DNA of 64,000 nucleotides from Saururus chinensis (GCA_035235625.1 CP141141.1:6128968-6192967), one strand, 5' to 3'. Counted from the stretch's first letter, positions 50,930 to 63,260 are shown. Notes: a model not told the origin generated them from the sequence alone. A program made the numbers and translations.

Positions 50930-51312
50930 TTACAAAAATTATTCCAGTTGGAATTGATGCGTGCTAATTAGCCATATGTACATGCAGTCAGCATTTTAAG
51001 ATTATTAGTGCAATCGAATTGGTGTTGAAATTAAATGATTCCAATTTAGAATTACTTTTACTTTGCATGATACGTGTTTTAATTTTAGTAGAGCCAAGTG
51101 AGTTAGAAAGCTTCCATATTGTACAAGGGTTGTTTTTGTCTCACTGGAGTATGCCCAGCTAATAAGGATAAGTAGCTTGGCTAGTCATGGTTACCAATAC
51201 TAGGGCATTCCGCCAAGAACAATGGTCCCTTGTTTTCTCTTATTTCTGAATAATCTGAAAGATACCCAAATGACAACACATTTTTTTATTGTAAGCGCCC
51301 AAGGCCTGAAGC

Positions 51313-51320
51313 GTATAAAT
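51313..51320 (+). promoter_or_regulatory. TATA box of the GDSL gene
   Basis: TATAAATA, 47 bp before the start codon at 51367, giving a short leader of about 15-20 nt if transcription starts about 30 bp downstream. Confidence 0.75.
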
Positions 51321-51366
51321 ACATCACAAAATCAGAATAACGTAAAACAACTGAACCGGAGCTACA

Positions 51367-54300
51367 ATGGCTGGTAAATGGCTGCTTCTTCACCTCCTCA
51401 TCTCAATGGCCTTGTTTGCACCACAGGCAATGGGTAAGAACCCAATTGCCATTTTTGTGTTCGGAGACTCCACTGTGGACGTTGGGACCAATAATTACCT
51501 GCATCTGTGCCAAGCAAAGGCCGACTACCCCTTCAATGGAATTGACTTTCATCACCACAAACCGACCGGGAGGTTCAGCAATGGTTATAACACACTAGAT
51601 TTCCTTGGTATGTCATGCTAATGCATATAATTTAGCTATAGAAGCTGTGAGAAATGAAAGTGTAATGGTTAGACTGTAGAGGGACTACCTTGGATTAGTG
51701 AGAACTTGGTCTCAAATGGCTCTACTTTTTCAGGCAAGCACTTTGGATGGAGGATGAGCCCACCACCTTTTCTTGCTCTTCAGAAAAGGGGGTTAGTGTC
51801 ACGACTCGGGAAGCATATATCTATGGGCATAAATTTTGCTTCTGGTGGGTCCGGTATTCTGGAGCATACAGGATCTTTTCTTTGGGTAAGCTTCCTCTTT
51901 GCCATGTGATACACATGGTTCACTACCTGATCAATGTGTTTTGTTTGTTTGTGCTACGCTAGTCATAATTTGCCGTCTGAGCAAGTTTCAGTGAGATCTC
52001 TATCTCGTGGCCTTTGTTGAGACCTGTGTAAATAAAATTTTACATTGTTTCGTTGAGATCTATGTAAAATTGTTCAGATTGTGACAATATGGCTAAGATG
52101 GTGCGATGATCATAACAAGATGGGAGATAAATGATACATTAATATATTATTAAAATTTTTATTTAATCAATTTCTCATCTTATTTTATTAGGTTTGCTAA
52201 TACCTAGATATTTTATCTCAGTAGGTTTTCTTGATAAATATTAATTGTGTTTACTCTCATTATACATAATCATTAAATATTGGATATTCTACTTATTTTA
52301 TATAATTTATACTATATAATAAATTTATAAATATTTATATTTGTAAATGATAATATGTACTTAGATTATCAAATATATGTGTGGACACGCTGGTTTTGAT
52401 TACCTAGACAATGGAGATTGTTTTATATGATTTCTTCATGATCTATCTGAATTATATGTGAAATCTCGTCTCTTTGGCTCATCGAGACAAGAGTAAGATC
52501 TAAGATGACAAACTATAGCAATAGTTAATCAATTTGTTTAGGCAACCAGGTAACTCATAGCTAGGTTCTTGTTAAAAAAAGGGTGACTCATTGGCAGTGT
52601 AGTTTGTTTTCACAACTGAAATATGAACGTTTATGCACATGCCACCCTATTAACAAAAGCGATACTGCATGGTTCCCTTCTTTGAGAAAATTGGTGTTAG
52701 GTCTTTTGATCTGCACTTATATGTTAAACACTCCAAGATACTTTAAATTGTTAAAGGGCATAACTTTTTTATTTTTTTGATGAAAATAAAGTTAAAATTT
52801 AGCTTCAAAAATTAATTTTTAAAAAAATCTGATTGTGGCTAAGCTAGGCCAAGCTGCAACTAGGATTCTGGCCAGATATGACCGTTGTCCACCAGATGGC
52901 GCAGCCCTGGCCATACCCGCCAAATGTGAAGGAGAAAGGGAGGGTGGTGGATTTCAAAATTTGGTGAGGAGGCGAGGGTATTTTTCTCCATTGTAGTTAG
53001 GGACAATTTTCTCACTTTTTATGCCTTTAGTAATGAATATTTCCCTTTTTTGTAACCATATAAAATAAGTGTCTTATTTGATTTTTTAAAATGAATTAAA
53101 ATTAAAAAAATCATTATCTCACATTAATAGAGCTAGTTTTATAAGATAAATTAAAATTAGTTTATTTTAAAAAACCCAAAAAAATTATTAATATGGGAGT
53201 ATTTTTCACGTACGCTCGTATTTATCACCATATGAAAGTAGTTTTTTTTTCGTTTGAGATCCGACTAGAAAGGGCAGGATAACGACCTATTAGCACCCTA
53301 TCCATTTGGAAAAACTAATTTTATATAATTCAAATGTGAGATCTTCCGGTTGGAACTAGAATCGAGAGTCATTTTTGTACTAAATACTACATGGAGATTA
53401 AGCCGACAGCTAATTCACTGGGCATTTTCTCAACCAGCGGGAAGTAGTTCCATTAAAGAAGCAGATCCATGAACAGTTTGTAACTGTTCACGGCAATCTG
53501 ACTGAGAAGTGGGGCTCAACAGCGTCCAGCCACTTTTTCTGCAAGTCCCTCTTTATATTCAGTGTTGGCAGCAATGACATATTTGAGTACAAGTATTTAA
53601 ACAGCACGGGAGAAGGTGAGGACGGATTCATTGGCCATCTGATGTCGGAGTACGAAGAGAATTTGCGGGTAATCTCCTCTCTCTCTCTCTCTCTCTCATA
53701 GGTTTGTAAATAAGATGATATCTTAGAAAGTTACACAGTTTGTCAAAATCCAACTTCATTGAAAAGTTCCGGGGTCTCTTAATTTGAATAAACAAACAAG
53801 ATTTAGGGGAATCTTCTCTTTCTCTAAATCTTCCTCAACCAACGGACCCTTAGTTTAATGAATATGGATTGAAAATAATTTTCCATGACTAGCCCACATG
53901 GGCTTCAAACATGGTACATAAGGGGGCACCCTCCTTATCTACCATGTTCGAAGTCTTATGTGGCCTAGTCACGGGCTCCGAATATAAAAACGGGTTACAC
54001 TAGAGGCGTTCTATATTAATAGCAGTCAAGAAATACTCCCTCCGTCCTTACATTAATGGCCCTACTTAATTTTTTGAAAATAAATAAATTAATTATTTTC
54101 AAAAAATCATATAAAGCTATCAATATGGGATGAAAGGAGCAAGAAAGTAGCCTAAATTTGATACCGCCGAGCGGAAACTTTTGTTTGATCAGTGGCTTAT
54201 TGTTTTTACAGTTATTATACAAACTTGGAGCAAAGAAATTTGGCATCGTCAGTGTTCCACCCCTTGGGTGCTGCCCCTTTGCAAGAAGTGGTAACAAAAA

Positions 54301-54959
54301 CCAGACTTGTACTCCGGAACTCAATGCCTACGCTCTCAAATTCCACCATGCCATTACTGAACTCCTTCACAGACTTAGCTCCCAGCTGATGGGGATGCAA
54401 TACGCACTCGGAAACACGTACAAGATGGTCACAGACATTTTATCGACCTCTTCCCGTAAGCATAAACTCCTTCTGTATTATATTAATAATTATGCCCACA
54501 TTTAAGAGAAGGAAACATACACTTACTATATTTTTTTTAAAGTACCCAACCGCTTGAATTAAATAAAATAAAACTATTAATATGAAACAAATATTTTTGC
54601 CAAATCGAGCTTATTAATTTAAGACCGAAGGAATATATCACATTTAAAAGAGTCTTATTATTTCTGTTTCACTGTTCTGACATGGTTTATAACATTGCCC
54701 TAATGGTTGTGTTACGTCTTTTGAACTTATAGAGTTTAAGGAGAAGGAGGCTGCATGCTGTGGAGGTGGTGAGATCAATGGAGTGGACGCTTGTACTCCG
54801 AATGCAACACTCTGCAATGACCGGCATGGATACTTGTTCTGGGATAGGTACCACCCAACATCTGCTGCTTCGGAGCTAGCGGCTCAGGCTCTGTACAATG
54901 GAACCACTGATTTTGTGGCACCCATCAATTTCATGCAACTGGCAGCGGCGGAGAGCTAG
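51367..54959 (+). CDS. GDSL-type esterase/lipase, secreted
   Basis: Five exons: 51367-51607, 51734-51885, 53438-53668, 54212-54455, 54733-54959, all GT-AG, summing to 1095 nt (364 residues plus stop), normal for the plant GDSL family. A hydrophobic signal peptide covers about residues 1-23 (LLLHLLISMALFAPQAMG). The SGNH catalytic set is complete: block I FGDSTVDVG with Ser35, block II NFASGGSG (Gly119 area), block III GSND with Asn177, and block V DRYHP with Asp327 and His330. The KPTGRFSNG and LGAKKFGIVSVPPLGCCP phrases are typical. It should hydrolyse ester substrates outside the cell; the actual substrate is not readable from sequence. It resembles the At5g55050-like subgroup, from memory. 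Introns 2, 3 and 4 each hold MITE-like sequence without damaging splice sites. Confidence 0.95.
53041..53208. mobile_element. Stowaway-like remnant in GDSL intron 2
   Basis: AT-rich segment ending AATATGGGAGTA, with internal complementary ATTAATAGAGC / TTATTAATATGG phrases, resembling the MITEs in introns 3 and 4 but more decayed. Termini uncertain. Confidence 0.4.
54036..54139. mobile_element. Stowaway-like MITE in GDSL intron 3
   Basis: Begins CTCCCTCCGTCCTTACATTA right after TA and ends ATATGGGATGAAAGGAG. The 104-bp body folds on TTTTTGAAAATAA / TTATTTTCAAAAA. This matches the classic Stowaway terminus. Confidence 0.8.
54465..54634. mobile_element. Stowaway-like MITE in GDSL intron 4
   Basis: The left end CTCCTTCTGTATTATATTAA is paired with the right end TTAATTTAAGACCGAAGGA. 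AT-rich body with AAGTACCCAACCGCTTGAAT, shared with the element at 36793. About 170 bp, filling over half of the 277-bp intron. Confidence 0.7.
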
Positions 54960-55795
54960 GATGGAGGCATTGAATTGAACGAAGCCTTATTAAAATCGAG
55001 AAGTATAACTGCTGGGACTAAGTATGATGTTTGAACTATCCTCTGTAATGGTCATGAATAAGGTTGAAATATATGATTGCTTGGTCTATTTTCTATAATT
55101 TTCTTGAATAAGTTTGGCATGTCTTCCAATAGCAAGTCCCTGAGGATACAGGGCAGTGGCCTTTTAGCAAATTCATTCCTCAGTACAATGAGGGTTTGCT
55201 GCACAGAACAAAAAAATAATATGCTTTTGTACTCCATTTGGTAATCCACATAACCCTAACCATTGAATTTTAATGCTCACTCGGAATCAACTTCATCTCA
55301 GGGATAGGAAGTTAGGAATATCCTAATGAGCAGCCTGATGGAGTAGAAAATAGATGACTTTTTGGCAAATAGTGGAAAGGAAATAATTTCTAGGCGCCTT
55401 CGTATTTACAAAAGCCAGTTGTCGCAAGGAAGACAATAATCTATATTTCTTGTAGTCCATCTCGATATTTATACTACCATAAAAGGTGAAAAGTGGGATT
55501 ATGATTTTTAGCCGAAATTTACGTTGCATTTGCCTAAAAATTATAGTCAGTACAATATGCAGATACATATGGAACTGACTTGAGGAAAAAATGCATAAAC
55601 TTCTAATGGGACTGGATAATTCCACAGTGAATAATTTTAGTGTTGGGAGTGACGTGAGTGCCCCGCCAAAACACACACCCACATGAAAAAATTTACAAAA
55701 ATAAACCTAGCCGAAATTAAAAAGAAACAAGCCCCCGTGAACGGGCTTTATCCGACGAGAGGTCTCACAACTGCTTGAATTATCCATAACGACTA
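54960..55795. other. GDSL 3' flank
   Basis: Contains the likely 3' UTR of the GDSL gene (AATAAG-type signals near 55055 and 55105). No other gene recognised. Confidence 0.5.
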
Positions 55796-55799
55796 CATG

Positions 55800-56430
55800 A
55801 TGTATATTTTTTTGACAACGTTATCCCCCTATTCTTTTCTTATTTCTTTCTTCTCCCTTTCTTATCCATTTCTTATTTCGTTTTCTTCTTCGGTCCACAT
55901 CTGTTTTTTCTACTGTCCAAATCAGTATTCTTTTTTTCCCTTCATTCAAATCTTATCTCTATACTTTATGCCTATTTCTCCTCTATCTCCCTCTCTGTCT
56001 ATAGTAGCTCCGACACCTTCTGCATTGCGTGCCCTCTTCCAATTCTTCCTTTTTCTTTTCTTATTTTCCCCCTTTCTTCTATCCAGATTGCTTATTCTTC
56101 TGTCCAAATCACTGCTCCCTTTCTTCCTTTGTCTATATCTTTGCTTCATGCCTCCTCTTCTATCTCCCTCTCCATCGCCCCTCTGTCCACAACAGATCTT
56201 TACTCCATACCTCATTCTCCTTCATCTCCCTCTCCATGCACAGCAGCTCCAACACCTCCTCTACCGCCTGCCCTCTTCCACCGTGCCCTCTTCTTCTGTC
56301 CATATTGCTTCTTCCTCTGTCCAAATCGTTACTCTCTTTCTTCTTCAACATCTTTAGTCCATGCTCTATGCCTCCTCCTCAGTCTCCCTCTCCATTCACA
56401 GCAGCTCTGGCGCCTCTCTCCTAGTAAAGA
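55800..56430 (+). repeat. Pyrimidine-rich degenerate tandem repeat
   Basis: About 630 bp of strand-asymmetric C/T-rich sequence containing three to four diverged units. Recurring phrases are TCTCCCTCTCCAT..CACAGCAGCTC, CTGCCCTCTTCCA and CTTCTTCTGTCCA-ATTGCTT. Long overlapping open frames on both strands are a by-product of the composition. It could adopt non-B structure; origin unknown. Confidence 0.75.
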
Positions 56431-57059
56431 TAGTAAATATTTACTCTCTTTGTATATAACAAAGTGAGTAAGTATTTACAGTTTCCACTGTCATTTTCTT
56501 TATATTTCGAGTGTTAAAGAATTGGAGTAGTTTGATGATAGATAAAAATAATAAGGGTTTTGTAAGAAGCCAAAATTCTTCGTACCTCTTGATGAAGATA
56601 GGTGTAGGCTAGGGTCATCTTGGATTTCAAATTGCTGCCTTCAGCAGTGAAATAGTGGTATAATGATGCCTTTGTAGGTTGGGCTTCCTGGCGATCTCAG
56701 AGCCATATAGGAAGGCAAGGGATGACTAGGCGTGGGGGTGGCCAACTTGGGCGGTGGCCTCAATCTCAAAGGTAGCTCCCTCCATGGATCTTGGATTGGA
56801 GGAAATATTGGCAGAGATCATCCTGTGGATGTTAGACAAGTAGAGTGACTTGGTGACTGATATGAAGTCAGAGGTGGAGGCAGAGAAAGAGGAAGACAAT
56901 GAGTTGAACAGAACTCCAACTCGACGATGGAGCGCCATGAGCTATGGTCGATCTGGTCTTCCTCTTCCTCCTATGAAGGGGCATTTTTTTTCTGAATACT
57001 AATTTTAGAGTTAATGCCCTATTATTTTTTTTTGAAGTTAGCGCCTAAATCCCCAAGAC

Positions 57060-57644
57060 ATCAACGATGTCAATGGCTCCATCCCCACAAAAATCAGCAA
57101 ACTCAACTCCCTCGTTGTCCATGCCATGGTCAATCTCCTCTATCTCGGTGGTGAGCTCCCAGCCACCATCACCCAACTTTCAAACCTCACAATCCTGGAA
57201 ATCCGCTAGACCCAACTCTTCGGCCAACTCCCAAACAACCTCAGTCAGATGAATAAACTCTAGAATCTCGCTATGTCCCATAACAAACTCAGTGGCCCCA
57301 TCCCCGATTCCCTTAGCTAGCTGACGAAGCTCATGATCTTGCATCTTTCCAACGACTAGCTATCCGACCCCATCCTTGAGTCCCTTGGCTAGTTGACAAA
57401 CCTCATTAGCATGCAACTTTCCTACAACCAGTTATCTGGCCCCATTTCTGCCTTGTTCGGCAATTTCCCCAACTTGTACAAGCTCAGCCTCGACCAAAAC
57501 CAGTTGAATGGTAGCATCCTGGAGTTTGTGGTAAACTTGAACCTAGAGTCGGTCTACGTCTCGCATAATAGTTGTGTTGGCGACGCCTTGGTACTCTTTG
57601 GAGGGGAAAATTGGATGATAATGCTCAAACCAATTCTCCTTTAA
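57060..57644 (+). pseudogene. LRR protein fragment (PGIP/DRT100-like), broken
   Basis: One continuous frame encodes about 195 codons with recognisable extracellular-type leucine-rich repeats of about 24 residues: GELPATITQLSNLTILEI, LAMSHNKLSGPIPDSLS, LSYNQLSGPISALFGNFPNL and LSLDQNQLNGSILEFV. It is broken by five in-frame stops, all TAG, with no frameshift. Several sit where the family has Gln, Ser or Trp codons (CAG, TCG, TGG), so single substitutions would explain them. The first part of the protein and its signal peptide are absent. Intact relatives inhibit fungal polygalacturonases or act in stress responses; this copy is not functional. Confidence 0.85.
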
Positions 57645-57998
57645 CTTGCCATCGGTGGTGTTTCCCCCAATCCTGACTGTGCATGGTAGGAAATACTATG
57701 GTGTATATGATAGGAAATATTAAATATTATCATGGACTACACAATGGGAAATAATATCGTGTGTTGACTACATAATAGGCTACACAATAGAAAATACTAT
57801 AGTGCAATTAATTACACAATATCATATTCTTTAACCACAATAATATAATAGGTAATTCTTGTGTCATATTTTAATCTACACCATATGGTGTAGTTGATTA
57901 CATAATAATATTTTAATATTGTATTCTTCAAAATTACCAACTTATAGTTAGTAGTTGCCCACTTTTAGTTGGAAAGCCTCTCAAGGTATAGTTGTCTT

Positions 57999-60900
57999 TG
58001 TCACGACCTGGATTTTTAAAAGTATTTTTAAATAGCACGAACGATAAGTAGCGAGAATTTTTTTTTTCTTTAAATACAAAACAAACCATTCAATTAAATA
58101 TCCAGGTCATGATAACTGGGGTTCACAAATACGAATATCAAATCATATGATATTATTTAACATCTGAAAATTCATAAAGACCAGCTCATCCATCTAAGTA
58201 CAAGTCCATCGTCCGTCTAAAAAAAAATAATAAGTTGACTCTCACACTTAAGGTACACTTACATACCGGAGTTACAGAAATGCGGAAACCTCTTCTGCAC
58301 ACCTGCCTTGGTCTCACTTGTCGTCGCCTGGAGGATCTGCAACAAAGCAAACTAAACAACAACCATAACCACAATGGAGCATCTCCGCCTACAGGAGAAG
58401 AGCTTCCAAAGGACAAAAGGTTTTATTAATATTTTTTGGATCGGGCCAACATCACCCGATGTTAGTTGCCTACGTACTCATCAGACAACATCTCCAATGT
58501 TTCCAACAAGATCGGATCTAGACGTAGTTCTGGCTAGAAACTACTCTATCCTACGAAGCATAGCATCCCATATGCAATGCTTAGATATTTTCAACCTACA
58601 TTTTAGTAAGTCCTTTAACTGTTCCACTTGTCTAATTAACAAGCAATATCAAACAATGTTATTAATTATCTCACAACTTTTGTTCAATAATTAATACTAT
58701 AAAATCCGTAACTCAAAGATACTCGCCCCTCGAGAAATCTCCAAACAAAGGACTCCAACCTTGGAGTAGACTGCTTAACAGTAGCTTGACCCAAATCCCC
58801 AGGGCTCCTCAATAGCCTGCCACGAATCCGGGGAAGAGGATCCCAACTGTGCTCATGGACACAGATTGGCAAGAAACACAAGCCTTCCATGATGCTCATG
58901 TAACTCCGCTTTTCGTACGTACTAAATAGTCCTGGGAAGACTTGCGGAAGACCCGCGGTAAAGACCCTCTGGTCAATACCCAAACCGTCGTGGCGATGAA
59001 GATGCATATTGCAATCTCCACCTTCCCAATGTTGGGAGAAAATGTCTTATAAGACATTGCTAATGTATCAATAGAAACCTCAGGTCCTTATGACCATTGA
59101 CTCCCCCAAACATCTGAAACTTAGACTAGATTATTTTCATCCAGTTAAGTAACCACTCAACCATGTGGGTCCTCTTCACCTTGTGAATCGGCCCACAAAA
59201 TAGCTCATCCACTGAGCTATGACCCAGAGAACATCCCAAAATCACCCTCGGTTCATTAACCAAGGTCAAATTCTATGTTAGGGCCCCGTTCACTCCATGA
59301 ACTGGTCCCAACCCTAAATAGGGTATTTTAGTCATTATCTTGTTTAGGTATTCTCCCCTCAAACCAACAGCAACCCATGTCTCTTGATTAATCTTCATTA
59401 ATCTTAAGTTACTAATATAAATCAATGCATCAATATCAAAAGCATGCATCAGCATAAATAATCATGCAATCATACAAACGTATAAATAATAAACAGAGGC
59501 CCATTGCATTCATTCGCAAGGCCAGGGCTCAGAGACTTCAAGCCTGATATGTAAATTAACATATTCCACGAGTGACGCATACAACACTCTAGTCGATCGG
59601 TGCACTCGGTTGCAGACACGTGAAATACGTTGCTTTAAACCTGAAAATTAGGGTTCTACCCCTTACTTCTCATGACACTGTGACCCGACAAGGTCTTCGT
59701 GTCACTTACTGGTCATGCTCCTTCCTTTTGAAGTCATTTATAGGGTACTCTACCTCTTAATTCACTAGGTCATCTATTTCGACAAAAACAGATTATATTG
59801 CCCCTAAGGGCATTAGGGTAATTTTACCACCTAAAGTATGGTACCCTCCCTTGGGTCATTCCAGTGATTTTACTGCCCCTCTATTAATTTAATTCATTGT
59901 CCTCTCACAAGGCTCCACTCTCAGACCGACTCACGTTTCCATTCACACGAACGTGGGCGGTCCACCCTAAGGGGTATTTCTGTCATTTGGTTTAAGGCCT
60001 TAATGACATCCAATGACTCTTAAATTAAACTCAACGGTATTACTGGGCTTCATGACCTCTGTGTAATTTTCCTGGTGTGTGACGAGGTTGTAAACCCCTT
60101 GAACCGACCCAGGTTGTCTTAACAGTTTATGGTTAAACCTAGGGGTAAAAAGGTCAAATATCTACTCACTGGGATTTTTACTCACCAAACGGTTTGTCCT
60201 ATAATTAGGTTACCCATTAAACTCTCATTGAGAATTTTTTCCAATTTTTAGATCCACTCATAGGCCCATGAACCAGAGCCTTGAACTCGGGTAAGTTAAT
60301 ATTATACGATAATTAACTAGTAGGGGTAAAAAGGTCTAATAGTAATTTTCTAGGATTTGTTTGACACAATTAACCCCTTGAACCGGACCCGATTCACTCC
60401 CTTTTCTTTTCTTTTTTTTTAAGTCGGACCGAACCGGGTCGGGTTAGCCGACCCGGTCCGGGGAGCACAGACGACCCGCGGGGTCGTCTTCCCCGCGTCC
60501 GGCCAGAGGCGGAAACGCCTCTGGCGGCGCCGCCCCTGGCCACCGCTCTGCGGCGAGGGCTGGGCGGTATCGGATTGCCGCCTGGCGGTGATTCCGACCA
60601 GCCCAGCCCCGCCGCCGTCCGGTGACCGGCCGGCGCAGAAAAGGCTTCTCCCTTTTTTTTTTTAAAAGCTCTGATCGGCGTGGAGGCCAGCCGCCATGGC
60701 CGGACAACGTTCCAGAACCGACCGGATCGCCGAGATCCGGCGATTCCAGAGGTCCGGGGCTGCCGCCGGTCTCCGCCCTGCCGAGAGCCGGAAACCACTT
60801 TCTTTTTTTTTTTTTTTAAATTACTGTGCGGCAGCGGCAAAAGCCGCCGCCGCGCATCCCCGGCCAGCACGGCCAAGGCTAGGGCCGGTGCGCCGGTCCA

Positions 60901-61576
60901 GCCATGAATCCAGCCACCAGCGGTCGGCCGGCAGTTGAACAGTAATTAATAACCTTTTTTTTTTAGAAAACCGCATGAACAGTAATTGCAGAGATTACTG
61001 TTCATACCGAGTACAAATATGATTTATTTTCTAATTTACAAATCTATGCTAATCTCGATTCGAAATCCAACCTCAATGGCCGAGTTGTCGTCGATCCACC
61101 GCCGCCAACACCCCGCTACGCCTCGTCCAGAAAATTTCCTCCCTTCCTTCACTATCCAAAAGCTCCCCCCCAATCGGGCCAAAGACCCCCAAAAAGCCCT
61201 AATTAATTCTATTTATAGGCATGGGATTAGGAGCCCTAATCCCAAGAGAAATTGAGTCCCAAAAAAACCCATTTCGGAATGCTAAATAATTGCGCCCTCA
61301 AAAGGACTTAAACGGCCCAGTTGCACGTTTAATTCGGATAAACGGGTCCTGCACATTATAGTCAACTTCGAACGGTTGTATCTCCCTCATCCGGACTCCG
61401 ATTCCCGCGTTCTTGGTGGCGTTTTGAAGCTCTTTCTGTCTACTTTCCATCCATATATACGTTAGCCACTACTTCCAACTGATGATTAATTTATTCCAAC
61501 GAAAATGTCAAGGGGTCTAGCACCCTAATTTCTACGTGTACGACTTCAGGAATTTAGAAAATTCCCGGACGTTACA
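57999..61576 (-). mobile_element. Solo LTR (3.6 kb)
   Basis: Edges are TGTCACGACCTGGATTTTTA at the left and GGACGTTACA at the right, with perfect GTCTT duplications at 57994-57998 and 61577-61581. Orientation is set by the match to the 993-bp LTR at 37421 (its 5' end equals the right edge here). Includes the conserved block (58438-58545) also found at 27476-27555 and, inverted, at 29797-29895, and a GC-rich section (60420-60940) with poly-T/A tracts. No gag-pol, hence solo. Confidence 0.9.
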
Positions 61577-61593
61577 GTCTTTGTAGTGCTCTC

Positions 61594-62440
61594 TCACACT
61601 ACTTGTCTATTTGAGCAATTATGAAATTCTCTGCTTATTTTTGTATTTTGGCTTATTGTTGGGTCTACTTTTATAATTTTTTTGCCTGCGTGTGAAGTGA
61701 TATAAGCAGCAGACAAGTAGGATCTCTTTGTGCCCATGAGATCATACAAGCAAGGATCTTCCTTAAACAATCTCAAATTGGAAGCAAATTCCATTTTTCT
61801 GTGTTGACCTCATGATGGCTATGTATATGCGCATTCTTATACCCAAATTGCTCTCTGCCCTTTCGTATGCCCACTTAGGCCGATGTATGACCAAATGTAT
61901 GGTCGAAGGTTTACCTTGATCAAGACCATGCTCCATATCTCCAACAATCTCTACCTTGTAGATTGATCAAGCTTCACCCTAATGAGATTTTTAGACCACC
62001 AAATCAAGCATCAACAAGTTTAAGTCCAACCTTCTCCACCTTGGCTTGAAATCTCTCCAAACCAAAACAAGATCTAGGGTAGACAAGATAACATGTCCTA
62101 AGTTTCAAGACCTGAACCAAACATACCAAAGGTGCACAAAACCATGTGCAAAAGTAATAAGAGGGTTGGATGAGGAAGTGAATCCCCTCAACATCCACAT
62201 CCTCATTACTCAAACTAGTCTCATCGAATCAAGAACTGCATAATCAACAATACGAACTCAAATGCTCCCAATTCATATACCATCAAACTCCACTTGCATT
62301 GGAGTGCCATCAACGAGTTTACTATAAGAAGAATTCAAGGATAAAAGTTTTTCTTATGTAATCACAACACAATCTTGTCCATATTGTGACTACCATCAAC
62401 CACTCCACCTAGAACTTGACTTCTCTCCAAGAAATACAAG
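61594..62440. other. Unassigned sequence beside copia remnant
   Basis: A minus-strand frame at 61594-61794 has no domain that I recognise. Given its neighbours it could be more decayed retroelement sequence, but I cannot support that directly. Confidence 0.35.
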
Positions 62441-62449
62441 TTCTTCTAA

Positions 62450-63260
62450 CAATGCCTCTCAAGACCAATCAACTCCTTTGCCTATAGCAATCTAACAACC
62501 CTTTGATTCTAAAAGGCCAAATATAATCAATTTCTTCTTTAAGTTTGGGACATATCAAATATCACGCAACAACCAACTGCCTTCATGTTACCTCATGCAA
62601 ATGTTACCTATCCCAAGTATTTTACAAGTTATGCTATCATCCATAAAATTCATATCATTGCCAAATTCCTTAATGCTAGAGAACAACCCCTTATTGAAAC
62701 ACATATACTAGATACATTTTGAATATGAAATCCACTCATCATAATGACAATCTGATGACAAACCAAGAAATACAAGATCGACATCAACATTAACATCAAA
62801 TTGTGCAACCCTAGCACTTGAGCTTTTCTTATCCTTGCATGGTAAATTAGGATAATAATCTTTCCTTTATATAATGCCCCTTCTTATGATAATAGGCATA
62901 CTCATCAAGTCCAAGACATTGAATATCATGCAAGACACCAATTGTCATCATGTTACCTATCCCAAGTATTTTACAAGTGTATTGTTATCTGTAAGGATCA
63001 TATCATTGCCAACTTTCAGAATAGTACACGTATATTAGATACATTCCGAATCTAAAATCCACATATCATAATAGCAATCAAATGACAAACCAAGAAATAC
63101 AAGATCTTCAGACCCTAGCACTTGAGCTTTTCTTATTGTTGTATGGTATATTAAGATAATCTTTTTTTTAATGCCACTTCTTATATAATAGGCATACTCA
63201 TATGTCAAGATCCACTTCTTCTCATTAAATTTCACTAAAGGCAATAAAATTGTACTATTG
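62450..63260 (-). pseudogene. Copia-type polyprotein remnant (protease / pre-integrase region)
   Basis: On the minus strand, about 63080-63035 reads DCYYDMWILDSECI, close to the copia protease signature WILDSGC. A second, more decayed copy of the same stretch lies at about 62910-62700, so the protease region is duplicated in tandem. Further along, 62560-62470 reads YVPNLKKKLIIFGLLESKGC, followed by a stop, then IAIGKGVDW. This is the conserved copia segment between protease and integrase. Stops and frameshifts are frequent. No reverse transcriptase or LTR was found in the window; the element may extend past it or be truncated. Confidence 0.72.

Larger units (their letters stand above)
48420..51300. 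other. Flank upstream of the GDSL gene
   Basis: No gene recognised; only short frames. Contains two MITE-like inverted repeats (50061-50292 and 50675-50929), listed separately. The 49.0-49.7 kb part has somewhat higher GC but no domain that I can identify. Confidence 0.5.

Noticed and set aside
55797-56357. 186-codon frame as a membrane protein gene
   Set aside because: A composition artefact of the pyrimidine-rich tandem repeat; several overlapping frames are equally open.
60394-60938. Overlapping GC-rich frames on both strands as genes
   Set aside because: They lie inside a TSD-bounded solo LTR and owe their openness to high GC; no recognisable domain.
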